Assembly (NCBI GenBank): GCA_910580205.1 | Contig: CAJTVP010000028.1 | Span: forward strand, 1-22,031 | Direction: 5' to 3' | DNA length: 22,031 nucleotides | From: an uncultured Eggerthellaceae bacterium | GTDB lineage: Bacteria; Actinomycetota; Coriobacteriia; Coriobacteriales; Eggerthellaceae | Part shown: positions 9,220 to 16,626 of the stretch, piece by piece | Layout: each line of letters starts with the position of its first letter | Position numbering within the stretch: position 1 is the first letter of the stretch | The notes under the pieces: model-generated | The model's input: only the letters and a program-made list of their open reading frames with translations | Database searches by the model: none | What the model was told of the DNA's origin: nothing | Made by a program: the position numbers and the translations under genes

Positions 9220-10914
9220 ATGGAAGGCTTCGAACTCATCTCCAGCGGCGTGTGGTCCATCATCCCGCCGTTACTGGCGCTGGCGCTGGCGCTGATCACC
9301 AAGGAAGTGTATTCATCGCTCACCGTTGGCGTGTTCGTGGGCATGATCATCTATCAGTTCACGCTCAACGGCGCCGGCGTGGATCAGCTGATCGCGTCGT
9401 TCACCATGGTGCCGCAGATGATGGCTGAGCAGATAGCCGGGAATGGGTCATTGCTCTTGTTCTTGGCGCTGTTGGGCGCGCTCACGGTGGTCATCGCCGT
9501 CAGCGGCGGTTCGCGCGCTTATGCGGAGTGGGTCTCCCAGCACATCAAGAACGCGAAGACCGCGCAGATCCTGACCGCCATCTTGGGGATCATCATCTTC
9601 GTCGATGATTACTTCAACTGCCTCACGGTGGGCGCCGTCATGCGCCCGGTCACTGACCGATTCCATATCAGCCATGAGAAGCTGGCGTGGATCATCGATT
9701 CCACAGCCGCTCCCGTCTGCATCATAGCCCCGGTGTCCTCATGGGCGGTGGCCGTGGGCGGATATCTTGGCGAAGGCGGGTTCAACACCTTCGTGGCTTC
9801 CATCCCCTACAATTTCTACGCGTTGCTCACCATCTTCTTCGTGTTCTTCATGTTGGTCACCAATTGGGATTTCGGCACCATGGAGGCTGCGCAGCTGGCC
9901 GCCGACCACAACAAGGTGCCGGCCGAAGACGCCCTTGAAGAAGAGAAGATCGAAGAGGAGGAGGCGCGCGCCCAAGAGCTGCTGAACGAGGCAGCGGGCG
10001 GCAACCTCCCTGAAGCGCAGAGCGTGAAAGAGGCGCTGGATGTGAATCTGCCTCCCAAGGTCACGGAGCGGGCGGACATCGACGACGCGGCAGTGGGCGC
10101 CATCGAAGAGTACAAGGGTTTGGACATCTCCGACAAGGGCCGCGTGTTCGACCTCGTGCTCCCCATCCTGATCTTGATCATCTTCTCCATCCTGGGGATG
10201 CTGTATTGCGGTGGCTTCTTCGAAGGGGTGGACTTCGCCACGGCGGTGGGTGAGAATCCCGTTATGGGCCTGTGCATCGGCGTGTGCGTGGCTCTGGTGT
10301 GGGCGGCGGCTCAATTCCTGCCGCGCAAGCTCACCACGCTTGGCGGCTTCATGGATGCCATGAGCGAAGGCGTGCGTTCCATGGTGGGCGCCATCATGAT
10401 CTTGGTTCTGGCATGGAGCTTGGGCGGTGTTTGCCGCTATCTTCTGGGCACGGGCGAGTTCGTCTCTGGCTTCTTGAACAATCTGGGCGTCGGTCTTGAT
10501 TTCCTGCCTTGCATCATCTTCGTCGTCGCGGCGTTCATCGGATTCGCCATGGGCACCTCCTGGGGCACAGTGGCGCTCATCCTGCCCATCGTGGTGGGCG
10601 TCTTCCAAGCCGATGATCCGCTGTTCTTGATCGCGGTGGGGGCGACGCTGGCGGGCGCGGTCTATGGCGACCACATCTCACCCATCTCCGACACCACCAT
10701 CCTCTCGTCTGCGGGCGCGAAGTGCAATCACCTGCGCCATGTGGCCACGCAGATTCCCTATGCCACCACGGTCATGGTGGTGTGCTTCGTGGGCTACGCG
10801 CTGGCGGGCTTCACGAAGAACCCTTGGATCTCCCTGGCGGTGGGCGTGGTGCTGATCGTGATCGCCACGTTCGTGCTCCACAAGCTTTCCAGCCGCAAGG
10901 CGAAACAGGCCTGA
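9220..10914 (+). CDS. NhaC-family Na+/H+ antiporter
   Basis: A 564-residue polytopic membrane protein that should exchange Na+ for protons. Family signs include PLLALALALITKEVYSSLTVGVFVG in the first helices, FVDDYFNCLTVGAVMRPVTD, SSWAVAVGGYLGEGG, GTSWGTVALILPIV and GDHISPISDTTILSSAG with conserved Asp/His residues. A large acidic cytoplasmic loop (about residues 221-311, Glu/Ala-rich) splits the two halves. I chose ATG at 9220, after AAGGGGG (9201-9207), because the product then begins at the family N-terminus; an ATG at 9145 would add 25 unconvincing residues. It is a single gene between two hairpins. The exact substrate is not visible. Confidence 0.88.
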   Translation: MEGFELISSGVWSIIPPLLALALALITKEVYSSLTVGVFVGMIIYQFTLNGAGVDQLIASFTMVPQMMAEQIAGNGSLLLFLALLGALTVVIAVSGGSRAYAEWVSQHIKNAKTAQILTAILGIIIFVDDYFNCLTVGAVMRPVTDRFHISHEKLAWIIDSTAAPVCIIAPVSSWAVAVGGYLGEGGFNTFVASIPYNFYALLTIFFVFFMLVTNWDFGTMEAAQLAADHNKVPAEDALEEEKIEEEEARAQELLNEAAGGNLPEAQSVKEALDVNLPPKVTERADIDDAAVGAIEEYKGLDISDKGRVFDLVLPILILIIFSILGMLYCGGFFEGVDFATAVGENPVMGLCIGVCVALVWAAAQFLPRKLTTLGGFMDAMSEGVRSMVGAIMILVLAWSLGGVCRYLLGTGEFVSGFLNNLGVGLDFLPCIIFVVAAFIGFAMGTSWGTVALILPIVVGVFQADDPLFLIAVGATLAGAVYGDHISPISDTTILSSAGAKCNHLRHVATQIPYATTVMVVCFVGYALAGFTKNPWISLAVGVVLIVIATFVLHKLSSRKAKQA

Positions 10915-10948
10915 TCGCGCTGGCGGATTGAACAGAGCTGAATAGGGG

Positions 10949-10971
10949 GGGCGGCGCTTCGGGTGCCGCCC
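10949..10971 (+). terminator. Hairpin after the NhaC-family gene
   Basis: GGGCGGC (10949-10955) pairs with GCCGCCC (10965-10971) around a 9-nt loop. Only short T runs follow (tgtgattt). Confidence 0.6.
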
Positions 10972-10977
10972 TCTGTG

Positions 10978-11213
10978 ATTTCAGATATGCCGCTCTTGAG
11001 GATATTATCTTCCCGATGGAAACGTCTCTCTGAACTATATATACGTCAAGATATAATTTATAATTCAGATAATCATATATGGGCAGGTCATGGCCGCTTT
11101 TTTGACGGCTCGGCAACGTTCGTTGATAACCCCTTTCATCCTTGAGCGCTAAGCAGATATATTAATCGCGTATCAATGGCGAACGGATTGCTGGCATCCC
11201 TTTCGGGAAAGTT
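10978..11213. promoter_or_regulatory. AT-rich intergenic region before the Rrf2-family gene
   Basis: About 235 bp clearly richer in A+T than the flanks, with several TATA-like runs and a tandem TATAATT repeat (11052-11065). TTGACG at 11102-11107 and TTGATA at 11123-11128 are possible -35 elements, and TATATT at 11158-11163 a possible -10, but none are well spaced. It probably carries the promoter and operator of the regulator downstream. No gene is seen. Confidence 0.35.
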
Positions 11214-11224
11214 TGGAGGCGGCC

Positions 11225-11908
11225 ATGCAGTTGAAAGCATCAACAGACTATGCACTGCGGACGGTCGTGTATCTTGCCATGGAAGACAGGGTCGTCTCTT
11301 CCAAGAAGATCTCCGAGGAGATCGCAGTGCCGCGAGATTTCCTGATCCAGCTGGCGCAGCTTCTCCGCAACGCTGGCATCATCCAAGCGCGCGCGGGCAA
11401 GACCGGCGGTTATCTGCTGGCGAAAAGCCCTGCTGAGATCACATTGCTGGACATCAATCGCGCCATCGACGAAGGCTCCAAGGCGAAAGAGCCCGTGCTG
11501 GACGACAACGTGCTGAAGGCTCAGGCGAAGGAAGAGCCGCCTGTGGTGGAAAGCATGCACAAGGCGCTCAAGTTGGCCTACGAGAGCTTCGATGCGTATC
11601 TTGGCAGCATCACCATCGAAACCCTCGTGCAGTGCACCAGGGATGCGGACAACATCGACCGGTATCTGGCTCGCTGCTTGGCTCAGGAGAGCAGGCGCTT
11701 GGAAGCCAAGGCGGACGCGGAGGACCTTGAGCGCCATCATGGAAAAGCCGCCTACCCTGACTCATTGCCGCTGCCGAACAGCGTCACGGTCATCCCCGTT
11801 GATCCTCCTGTTCCCGCAGCTGTGGCATCGGCGCCCGATGTCTCCCAGATGGAATCCAAGTCTCCCGCTGCATCTATCGAATGGAAAAAGGAGCTTCCTC
11901 TGGATTAG
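11225..11908 (+). CDS. Rrf2-family transcriptional regulator
   Basis: A 227-residue DNA-binding protein. Residues 1 to about 75 form the Rrf2 winged helix (MQLKASTDYALRTVVYLA, SSKKISEEIAVPRDFLIQLAQLLRNAGII, GKTGGYLLAK, EITLLDI). The three closely spaced cysteines that hold the Fe-S cluster in IscR/NsrR are absent from the region after the winged helix, which instead reads EGSKAKEPVLDDNVLK. Two cysteines occur only later (VQCT and ARCL). The tail after residue 150 is longer than usual and low in recognisable structure. ATG at 11225 follows GGAGG (11214-11218) at 6 nt. It is a single gene with its own terminator. Its signal and targets are not visible; the AT-rich upstream region suggests autoregulation. 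Confidence 0.85.
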   Translation: MQLKASTDYALRTVVYLAMEDRVVSSKKISEEIAVPRDFLIQLAQLLRNAGIIQARAGKTGGYLLAKSPAEITLLDINRAIDEGSKAKEPVLDDNVLKAQAKEEPPVVESMHKALKLAYESFDAYLGSITIETLVQCTRDADNIDRYLARCLAQESRRLEAKADAEDLERHHGKAAYPDSLPLPNSVTVIPVDPPVPAAVASAPDVSQMESKSPAASIEWKKELPLD

Positions 11909-11944
11909 AGCGTTCGCTGATCGAAGATCGGTGACGGATCATGG

Positions 11945-11978
11945 AAAGGACGGGGTTCGGCTCACACCCCGTCCTTTT
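11945..11978 (+). terminator. Strong intrinsic terminator after the Rrf2-family gene
   Basis: A perfect 11-bp stem pairs AAAGGACGGGG (11945-11955) with CCCCGTCCTTT (11967-11977), followed by one more T and CG. Confidence 0.85.
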
Positions 11979-12038
11979 CGATCTCTTGGCCTCTGAGGGC
12001 TTCAAGAAGGGCCGGAACGCAGGATGAGAGCCCGCTTG

Positions 12039-12047
12039 TGATAGAAT
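12039..12047 (+). promoter_or_regulatory. Extended -10 promoter of the sensor-transporter operon
   Basis: TGATAGAAT combines the extended TG with TAGAAT. No clear -35 is seen. The start of transcription is expected near 12054, giving a leader of about 150 nt. Confidence 0.45.
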
Positions 12048-12054
12048 CATCCAG

Positions 12055-12194
12055 CTTGCGGTCTTCCGCAGGCGGTCATGCAACCTCTTGAAAGGATACG
12101 TACTTGAAGGTTCGAAAACCGAAGCCTCACAGTATGTAGCGCTTGACTGAGCAGCGGTTTCCCTACGCAGTCAAGCGAAGACTGCGACAAAGGA
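12055..12194 (+). ncRNA. Structured 5' leader with two competing stems
   Basis: CGCTTGACTG (12140-12149) pairs perfectly with CAGTCAAGCG (12168-12177). CGCAGTC (12166-12172) also pairs perfectly with GACTGCG (12180-12186). The two stems share CAGTC (12168-12172) and exclude each other. The second ends just before the ribosome site AAAGGA (12189-12194), which could also pair with CCTCTTG at 12084-12090. Further hairpins lie at 12055-12072 (CTTGCGG/CCGCAGG) and 12109-12120 (GGTT/AACC). This looks like a cis-acting RNA switch. I could not match it to the M-box or yybP-ykoY consensus. A Mg2+ or other metal signal is inferred from the genes. Confidence 0.45.
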
Positions 12195-12203
12195 CAGCTG
12201 CAC

Positions 12204-13565
12204 ATGCTTTATCTTTCCGAAATGCTGGGCGAGCCTGTCGTGGACGCGTCAGGTGAGAAGATCGGCACGATATCAGACCTTGCCATCTCCACCGGCGAAG
12301 TGTTCCCGCGGATCACCAGCTTGGCCTTCAAAGGCCCCGGCCGCGTGCCGTTCATGATCTCATGGCGCAAGTACGTTGACGCGTTCGACGAGAACGGCAT
12401 CACGCTTTCCGTGGATTCCAAGGACATCCGCTTCAGCTATCTCCAGCCTGAAGAGGTCCTGCTCGCACGCGACCTCATGAATCAGCAGATCGTGGACACC
12501 CAAGGCCTCAAAGTGGTCCGCGTGAACGACCTCAAGCTCTCCCAATCCGGTCGCCAGCTGCGGCTGCTTGGCGCGGAGACGGGCGTTCGCGGCATTCTCC
12601 GCGGGCTGCATCCCTATCTTGAGCGCGCCATCGTGGCCGTGGCGAAGCTGTTCAAGCGGGATATCGACGAGCAGATCATCGCGTGGAACTACATGGACTT
12701 GCTGGACCGCGACCTTTCCGAGGTGCAGCTCTCCGTCACGCACAAGCGCTTGGATGAGCTGCATCCGGCCGATGTGGCTGACATCCTGGAACAGCTGGAT
12801 CCCAAGCAGCGGGCGAGCGTTTTCGAGCATTTGGATGAGGCGCAGGCGTCCGACGCCATCTCTGAGATGGTGGATGATGTGCAGGCGGAGTTCTTGGACG
12901 ACTTGGATGATGCCACGGCAGCTCAGCTCATCGGCAACATGGATCCAGACGATGCGGCGGACATCGTGCGCGATCTTCCCTATGAGAAGGCGGAGACGCT
13001 GCTGCGGCTCATGGGCGTTGAGGACGCCGTGGAGATCCAGCGCCTGCTGGGTTACAAGGACGGCACGGCGGGTGGCATGATGACCACGCAGTTCGTGGCG
13101 GTGCCGAAGGACGCCACGGTGCGCGAGACCATCGAAGTGCTGCGCGGCCTGGACGAGGACCATCCCACCGTCCATTACGTGTACGCCACCGACGAGCAGG
13201 GGAGGCTGGCGGGCGTGCTGTCCATGCGCACGCTGGTGCTGAGCGCGGATGATGCTCGCATAGGGGACATCATGTATGAGGAGGTCATCTCCGTTCTGCC
13301 GGACGTGGAAGAAGACGAGGTGGTGGAGGACATCTTCAAGTACGACATCCCCGCCATGCCCGTGGTGGATGACCGCGGGCAGCTTCTGGGCATCGTCACC
13401 ACCGAAGACGCGTGGGATGCCATCGAAGAGGAGGCGGCCAGCGAGAAACGGCAGATGAGCGTGCTCAAGGTGATCGGCATCACCGCTGGTTGCGTGCTGG
13501 TGCTGTTCGTCTATACCATGATTCTGATCCAGATCCTGCGCCAGACCGGGTTGCCTTCCTTCTGA
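12204..13565 (+). CDS. PRC-barrel / MgtE-N / CBS sensor protein with C-terminal helix
   Basis: A 453-residue protein built like the cytosolic half of the Mg2+ channel MgtE but without its channel domain. Two PRC-barrel-like units come first (about residues 1-75 and 85-150). An MgtE-N helical domain follows (about 190-285, repeated DDATAAQLIGNMDPDDAADIV-type motifs), then two CBS domains (about 290-410). One hydrophobic helix (420-445) sits almost at the C-terminus where the MgtE channel would begin. In MgtE the N and CBS domains bind Mg2+ and close the pore. Here they may sense Mg2+ for the NRAMP-family transporter whose start lies 20 bp downstream. AAAGGA (12189-12194) precedes the ATG by 9 nt. 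The sensing role is inferred. Confidence 0.85.
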   Translation: MLYLSEMLGEPVVDASGEKIGTISDLAISTGEVFPRITSLAFKGPGRVPFMISWRKYVDAFDENGITLSVDSKDIRFSYLQPEEVLLARDLMNQQIVDTQGLKVVRVNDLKLSQSGRQLRLLGAETGVRGILRGLHPYLERAIVAVAKLFKRDIDEQIIAWNYMDLLDRDLSEVQLSVTHKRLDELHPADVADILEQLDPKQRASVFEHLDEAQASDAISEMVDDVQAEFLDDLDDATAAQLIGNMDPDDAADIVRDLPYEKAETLLRLMGVEDAVEIQRLLGYKDGTAGGMMTTQFVAVPKDATVRETIEVLRGLDEDHPTVHYVYATDEQGRLAGVLSMRTLVLSADDARIGDIMYEEVISVLPDVEEDEVVEDIFKYDIPAMPVVDDRGQLLGIVTTEDAWDAIEEEAASEKRQMSVLKVIGITAGCVLVLFVYTMILIQILRQTGLPSF

Positions 13566-13585
13566 GAGCTCATCGGGTGGCGGCC

Positions 13586-14875
13586 ATGACGGACAAGAAG
13601 ATGCAGACCCGGGTCAAAGAGGGGTCGGAGCGCCCCGACGCTGCCAGGCGCCGCCCCAAGGCGCTCCTTGTGCTGGCGGCCATGGGGCCGGGCATCGTGA
13701 CGGCCATGGCGGGCAATGACGCGGGCGGCATCTCCACCTATTCCACCGCAGGCGCCAACTTCGGCTTCGGGACGCTTTGGGTCATCCCGCTCATGGGCGT
13801 GATGCTCATGCTGGTGGAGCTCACCGCGGCGAAGATGGGCGCGGTCACGGGCAAAGGCTTCGCGGCGCTCATCCGCGAGCGCTTCGGCATCCGCTTGACG
13901 GCCTTCGCCATGGCGGCGCTCCTCATAGGCAACATAGCCACCACGTTCTCCGAGTTCGCCGGCATCGCCTCAGGCATGGAGATGTTCGGCGTGTCCCGTT
14001 ATTTCTCGGTCCCGGTGGCGGCCGTGGCTGTGTGGCTCTTGATCGTGGGCGGCTCCTACAAGCGCGTGCAGAACGTTTTCATGGCGCTGTCCCTCGTGTT
14101 CCTCACCTATGTGTGCGCGGCGTTCATGGCGGAACCTGACTGGGACGCGGCGGTCATCTCCACCTTCGTGCCAGAGCTTCAGACGACGCCGGCGTATCTG
14201 GCTCTCGTCATCGCCATGATCGGCACCACCATCGCTCCGTGGATGATGTTCTTCAACCAGAGCAACGTGGTGGAGAAGGGCATGGAGGTGGAGGATCTGC
14301 CGCTGCAGCGGGTGGATGTGATCTCCGGTACGATAGCGGCATGCCTGGTGGCCTGGTTCATCATCGTGACGACGGGATCCGTCCTGTTCCCTCAAGGCAT
14401 CCAGATCGACAGCGCCGCCGATGCCGCAGCGGCCCTTGAGCCGTTCGCGGGGCATTACGCGAAAGCGCTCTTCGCCATCGGCCTCATCTCCGCTTCCTTT
14501 CTGGCCGCGTGCGTGCTGCCATTGACCACGGCGTTCGTGGTGTGCGAAGCGTTCGGTTGGGAGGCGGGCGTTTCCTTCAAATGGCGCGATGCCCCATTGT
14601 TCAAAGGCATCTTCACGGCGGTGATCGTGGGCGGTTCTGTGGTGGTTCTGGTGCCGAATCTGGATCTTCTGGGCATGATGCTCACGTCCCAGTTCGTCAA
14701 CGGGGTGATCCTGCCCATCCTTCTGGCCTTCATGGCGCTCATCGCCTCCGATGGGCGGATCATGGGCGCTTACCGGCTGGGACGCGTGGCCCAAGCGCTT
14801 CTTTGGGCGCTGGTCGCTGGCGTGGCTTTGCTCACTCTGGCGCTGTTCGCCATGCAGTTGTTCGGGCTTGCTTGA
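13586..14875 (+). CDS. NRAMP-family metal transporter, probably Mg2+-type (NRMT)
   Basis: A 429-residue membrane transporter of the NRAMP (SLC11) fold. The first helix has GPGIVTAMAGNDAGG (34-48): the usual metal-binding DPGN is D45-A-G-G48. Helix 6 has GTTIAPWMMF (213-222), where the canonical Met-Pro-His is Ala217-Pro218-Trp. Losing the Met and Asn ligands while keeping the Asp is what I recall of the NRAMP-related Mg2+ transporters, including the one characterised from Eggerthella lenta. Mn2+/Fe2+ transport is therefore less likely. ATG at 13586 leaves a short basic N-terminus; its ribosome site (GGGTGG) is weak, so coupling to the upstream sensor gene 20 bp away is likely. It lacks a clear terminator before the tRNA promoter. 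Confidence 0.88.
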   Translation: MTDKKMQTRVKEGSERPDAARRRPKALLVLAAMGPGIVTAMAGNDAGGISTYSTAGANFGFGTLWVIPLMGVMLMLVELTAAKMGAVTGKGFAALIRERFGIRLTAFAMAALLIGNIATTFSEFAGIASGMEMFGVSRYFSVPVAAVAVWLLIVGGSYKRVQNVFMALSLVFLTYVCAAFMAEPDWDAAVISTFVPELQTTPAYLALVIAMIGTTIAPWMMFFNQSNVVEKGMEVEDLPLQRVDVISGTIAACLVAWFIIVTTGSVLFPQGIQIDSAADAAAALEPFAGHYAKALFAIGLISASFLAACVLPLTTAFVVCEAFGWEAGVSFKWRDAPLFKGIFTAVIVGGSVVVLVPNLDLLGMMLTSQFVNGVILPILLAFMALIASDGRIMGAYRLGRVAQALLWALVAGVALLTLALFAMQLFGLA

Positions 14876-14895
14876 GCTTTCCATCATGGTAAACT
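14868..14895 (+). promoter_or_regulatory. tRNA-Ser promoter
   Basis: TTGCTT (14868-14873), 16-bp spacer, TAAACT (14890-14895) with an extended TG at 14887-14888. The -35 overlaps the end of the transporter gene. Transcription would start about 5 bp before the tRNA. Confidence 0.6.
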
Positions 14896-14906
14896 AGCGA
14901 AGTCGC

Positions 14907-14994
14907 GGAGGAATGGCCGAGTGGTTGAAGGCGGCAGTCTTGAAAACTGTTGTGCCGCAAGGTACCGTGGGTTCGAATCCTACTTCCTCCGCCA
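14907..14994 (+). tRNA. tRNA-Ser (anticodon UGA)
   Basis: The acceptor stem GGAGGAA pairs with TTCCTCC, followed by discriminator G and encoded CCA (14992-14994). The anticodon loop CTTGAAA has TGA at 14941-14943. A long variable arm (TGCCGCAAGGTACC), typical of serine tRNAs, and the T-loop GTTCGAATCC are present. It reads UCA and, by wobble, other UCN codons. The element to its right begins immediately after it, so its 3' end is a probable attachment site. Confidence 0.95.
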
Positions 14995-15106
14995 TATACA
15001 ACTTATCCTTATCAAACAATCTCACACCCTTTTTTCAAGGTGCATGACACGCCACGGGATTCTAGCACCACTTTTTCAATTCAAGAGAAAATGTTTCGAA
15101 TTATCT

Positions 15107-15403
15107 ATGAACAGAATAATGTTATATCCATAACATGATACTGTTCGCGCAGCATCATGTTGTGAACACCCCATGAACATGCTTCCTGTCATGTTGTTAA
15201 CATGTTCCTAATCATACTGTTATCAGGAATATGTTCCTGAACATATCAGGAAAGCTGTTCATGGCGATATTCATAACATGGCAGGCCATATAACACTTTT
15301 CATGTTCATATCATGCTCATGCTATAGCACTGTTCTGATATGAACATTCCCATGAAATAGGAAGTATTCATCCATACCATGACCCTGACGCTGATCGCGA
15401 ACA
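15107..15403. repeat. Centromere/operator-like cluster of TGTTC/GAACA motifs
   Basis: About 12 copies of TGTTC or its complement GAACA, mostly as ATGTTC/ATGAACA, plus six or so ATGTT/AACAT relatives, lie in 300 bp. About 0.6 copies of the 5-mer would be expected by chance. Notable arrangements are ATATGTTC-CT-GAACATAT (15229-15246), ATGTTAT-4 bp-ATAACAT (15119-15136) and a direct repeat ATCAGGAA (15222-15229, 15245-15252). Placement just before parA and an RHH gene fits a type Ib partition centromere that also acts as operator. An iteron-type origin is the alternative, but no Rep gene is seen. Confidence 0.6.
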
Positions 15404-15417
15404 GTGAAAGGACAGCC

Positions 15418-16203
15418 ATGAAACGAACTCCAGTAATCAGCTTCGCCAATCAAAAAGGCGGCGTGGCGAAATCGACCAGCTGCATCAATACCGCCAGCGC
15501 TCTGTCAAAGCACGGAAAGATCGTTCTTACTATTGACATGGACCCTCAATGTGACACCACCGACGGTCACGGCATGGGTAAAGCCGAAAGCTCTGCGACC
15601 ATCTTGGAGCTGTTGCGAGGAAAAGCGGGACCCGATTCCGCCATCTGCCGCTCGCCTCTTGGTATTGGAGACGTGATCCCTGGATCATCTGATTTGGCAG
15701 CCGCCTCGCAGATGTTCACCGAGATAGGCAAAGAGCATATCTTGAAAGACGCTATTAAATCGATCGTAGAGTCGGGAATCTATGATGCCGTCCTGATCGA
15801 TACGCCACCGGAGCTTGGGCTATGCACTACTGCTTCACTTACTGCATCCGATTTCGTCGTGATGCCGACCACGCCGCAGAAATGGTCCAACAAAGCCCTG
15901 CTGGCTTTTTACGACACATATCAGATGATCGTGCGCTACACCAATCCCGATCTCAAGATAGCTGGGATCCTCATAACGAAATTGGATGATCGAACCAATT
16001 CCGCTAAAGCCAATCTTGGCCTGACCGAATTGGTGTGCAAGCAATACCGGATCCCGCTCTTTGAATCCAGGATTCGAAAATCGGTCAGGGTCGATGAAGC
16101 ATTCAACTCCGTCGAAGATCTGCTTGAGCGTTTCAACAGCAGCAAGCCAGCCATAGACTACATCTCATTCGCGGAGGAATTGATGAAAGCGACGGCGATC
16201 TGA
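15418..16203 (+). CDS. parA: ParA-family partition ATPase
   Basis: A 261-residue ATPase that moves plasmid or element DNA along the nucleoid during segregation. The deviant Walker A motif is KGGVAKST (residues 13-20, with Ala where Gly is usual). Walker A' and B-like motifs TIDMDPQCD and DAVLIDTPPELGL follow. There is no N-terminal helix-turn-helix, as in type Ib ParA proteins. I chose ATG at 15418 because AAAGGA (15407-15412) sits 5 nt upstream and the product starts near the Walker motif; ATG at 15379 lacks a ribosome site. One base separates it from the RHH gene. The motif cluster upstream is its probable operator and centromere. Confidence 0.9.
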   Translation: MKRTPVISFANQKGGVAKSTSCINTASALSKHGKIVLTIDMDPQCDTTDGHGMGKAESSATILELLRGKAGPDSAICRSPLGIGDVIPGSSDLAAASQMFTEIGKEHILKDAIKSIVESGIYDAVLIDTPPELGLCTTASLTASDFVVMPTTPQKWSNKALLAFYDTYQMIVRYTNPDLKIAGILITKLDDRTNSAKANLGLTELVCKQYRIPLFESRIRKSVRVDEAFNSVEDLLERFNSSKPAIDYISFAEELMKATAI

Positions 16204-16204
16204 C

Positions 16205-16507
16205 ATGGCAGCGAAAACGAGAGCTGATCAACTTGCACGGAACCTTGGGGTGGCGCCAATACAGGAGCAGACCATTCCAGAAGAGCCAGAGTCAAGGTCT
16301 GAGGTGTTCCCTTCTACCAAGGAGGCACCCAAAAAACAGCAAAGCCTTTTCACGCCACGGAATGAAGAGAAGATGGATGCGCATATTTCCATTGTCTTAC
16401 GACCGAGCGAGAGGGAGCGATGGATGACCCTGGCGAAGCATGAACGGGTCAGCGTTTCCACTTTCATTCGTGAGATCGTGAACCTCTACATCAGCGAAAC
16501 CTACTAA
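16205..16507 (+). CDS. Ribbon-helix-helix centromere-binding protein (ParB/ParG-like)
   Basis: A 100-residue protein: a polar, Pro/Glu-rich flexible N-terminus (about 1-55) followed by a ribbon-helix-helix fold (HISIVLRPSERERWMTLAKHERVSVSTFIREIVNLYI). This is the layout of type Ib partners such as ParG, whose mobile N-terminus stimulates ParA and whose C-terminal dimer binds centromere repeats. The start lies 1 nt after the parA stop with no own ribosome site, so translation should depend on parA. It likely binds the TGTTC/GAACA cluster and represses the operon; this is inferred from position and fold. Confidence 0.75.
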   Translation: MAAKTRADQLARNLGVAPIQEQTIPEEPESRSEVFPSTKEAPKKQQSLFTPRNEEKMDAHISIVLRPSERERWMTLAKHERVSVSTFIREIVNLYISETY

Positions 16508-16543
16508 CCGCAGCCTCCCTAACTGAATAAAGAGCAGATGGAT

Positions 16544-16586
16544 GTGCCCCGAAGGACCGTTCGGCCCTTCGGGGCACAGGTCTTTT
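16544..16586 (+). terminator. Strong terminator after the partition operon
   Basis: A perfect 12-bp stem pairs GTGCCCCGAAGG (16544-16555) with CCTTCGGGGCAC (16566-16577) over a 10-nt loop, followed by AGGTCTTTT. Confidence 0.9.
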
Positions 16587-16626
16587 AGGTTCAGGGTGCT
16601 GCTCCGATCGTCAAGCAGCCGTCTCT

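Noticed and set aside
9739..10674. Minus-strand frame opposite the NhaC-family gene
   Set aside because: His/Arg/Gln-rich composition and no ribosome site; the + strand frame is a recognisable transporter.
12055..12203. M-box or yybP-ykoY riboswitch identity for the leader
   Set aside because: The context fits, but I could not align the conserved core sequences of either class, so only a generic structured leader is claimed.
13970..14887. Minus-strand frame opposite the NRAMP-family gene
   Set aside because: Same antisense effect; the + strand protein is recognisable.
14921..15138. Two open frames running through the tRNA-Ser
   Set aside because: They overlap the tRNA gene and have no ribosome site or recognisable product.
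15107..15403. CRISPR array
   Set aside because: The repeats are short (5-8 bp), in both orientations and irregularly spaced.
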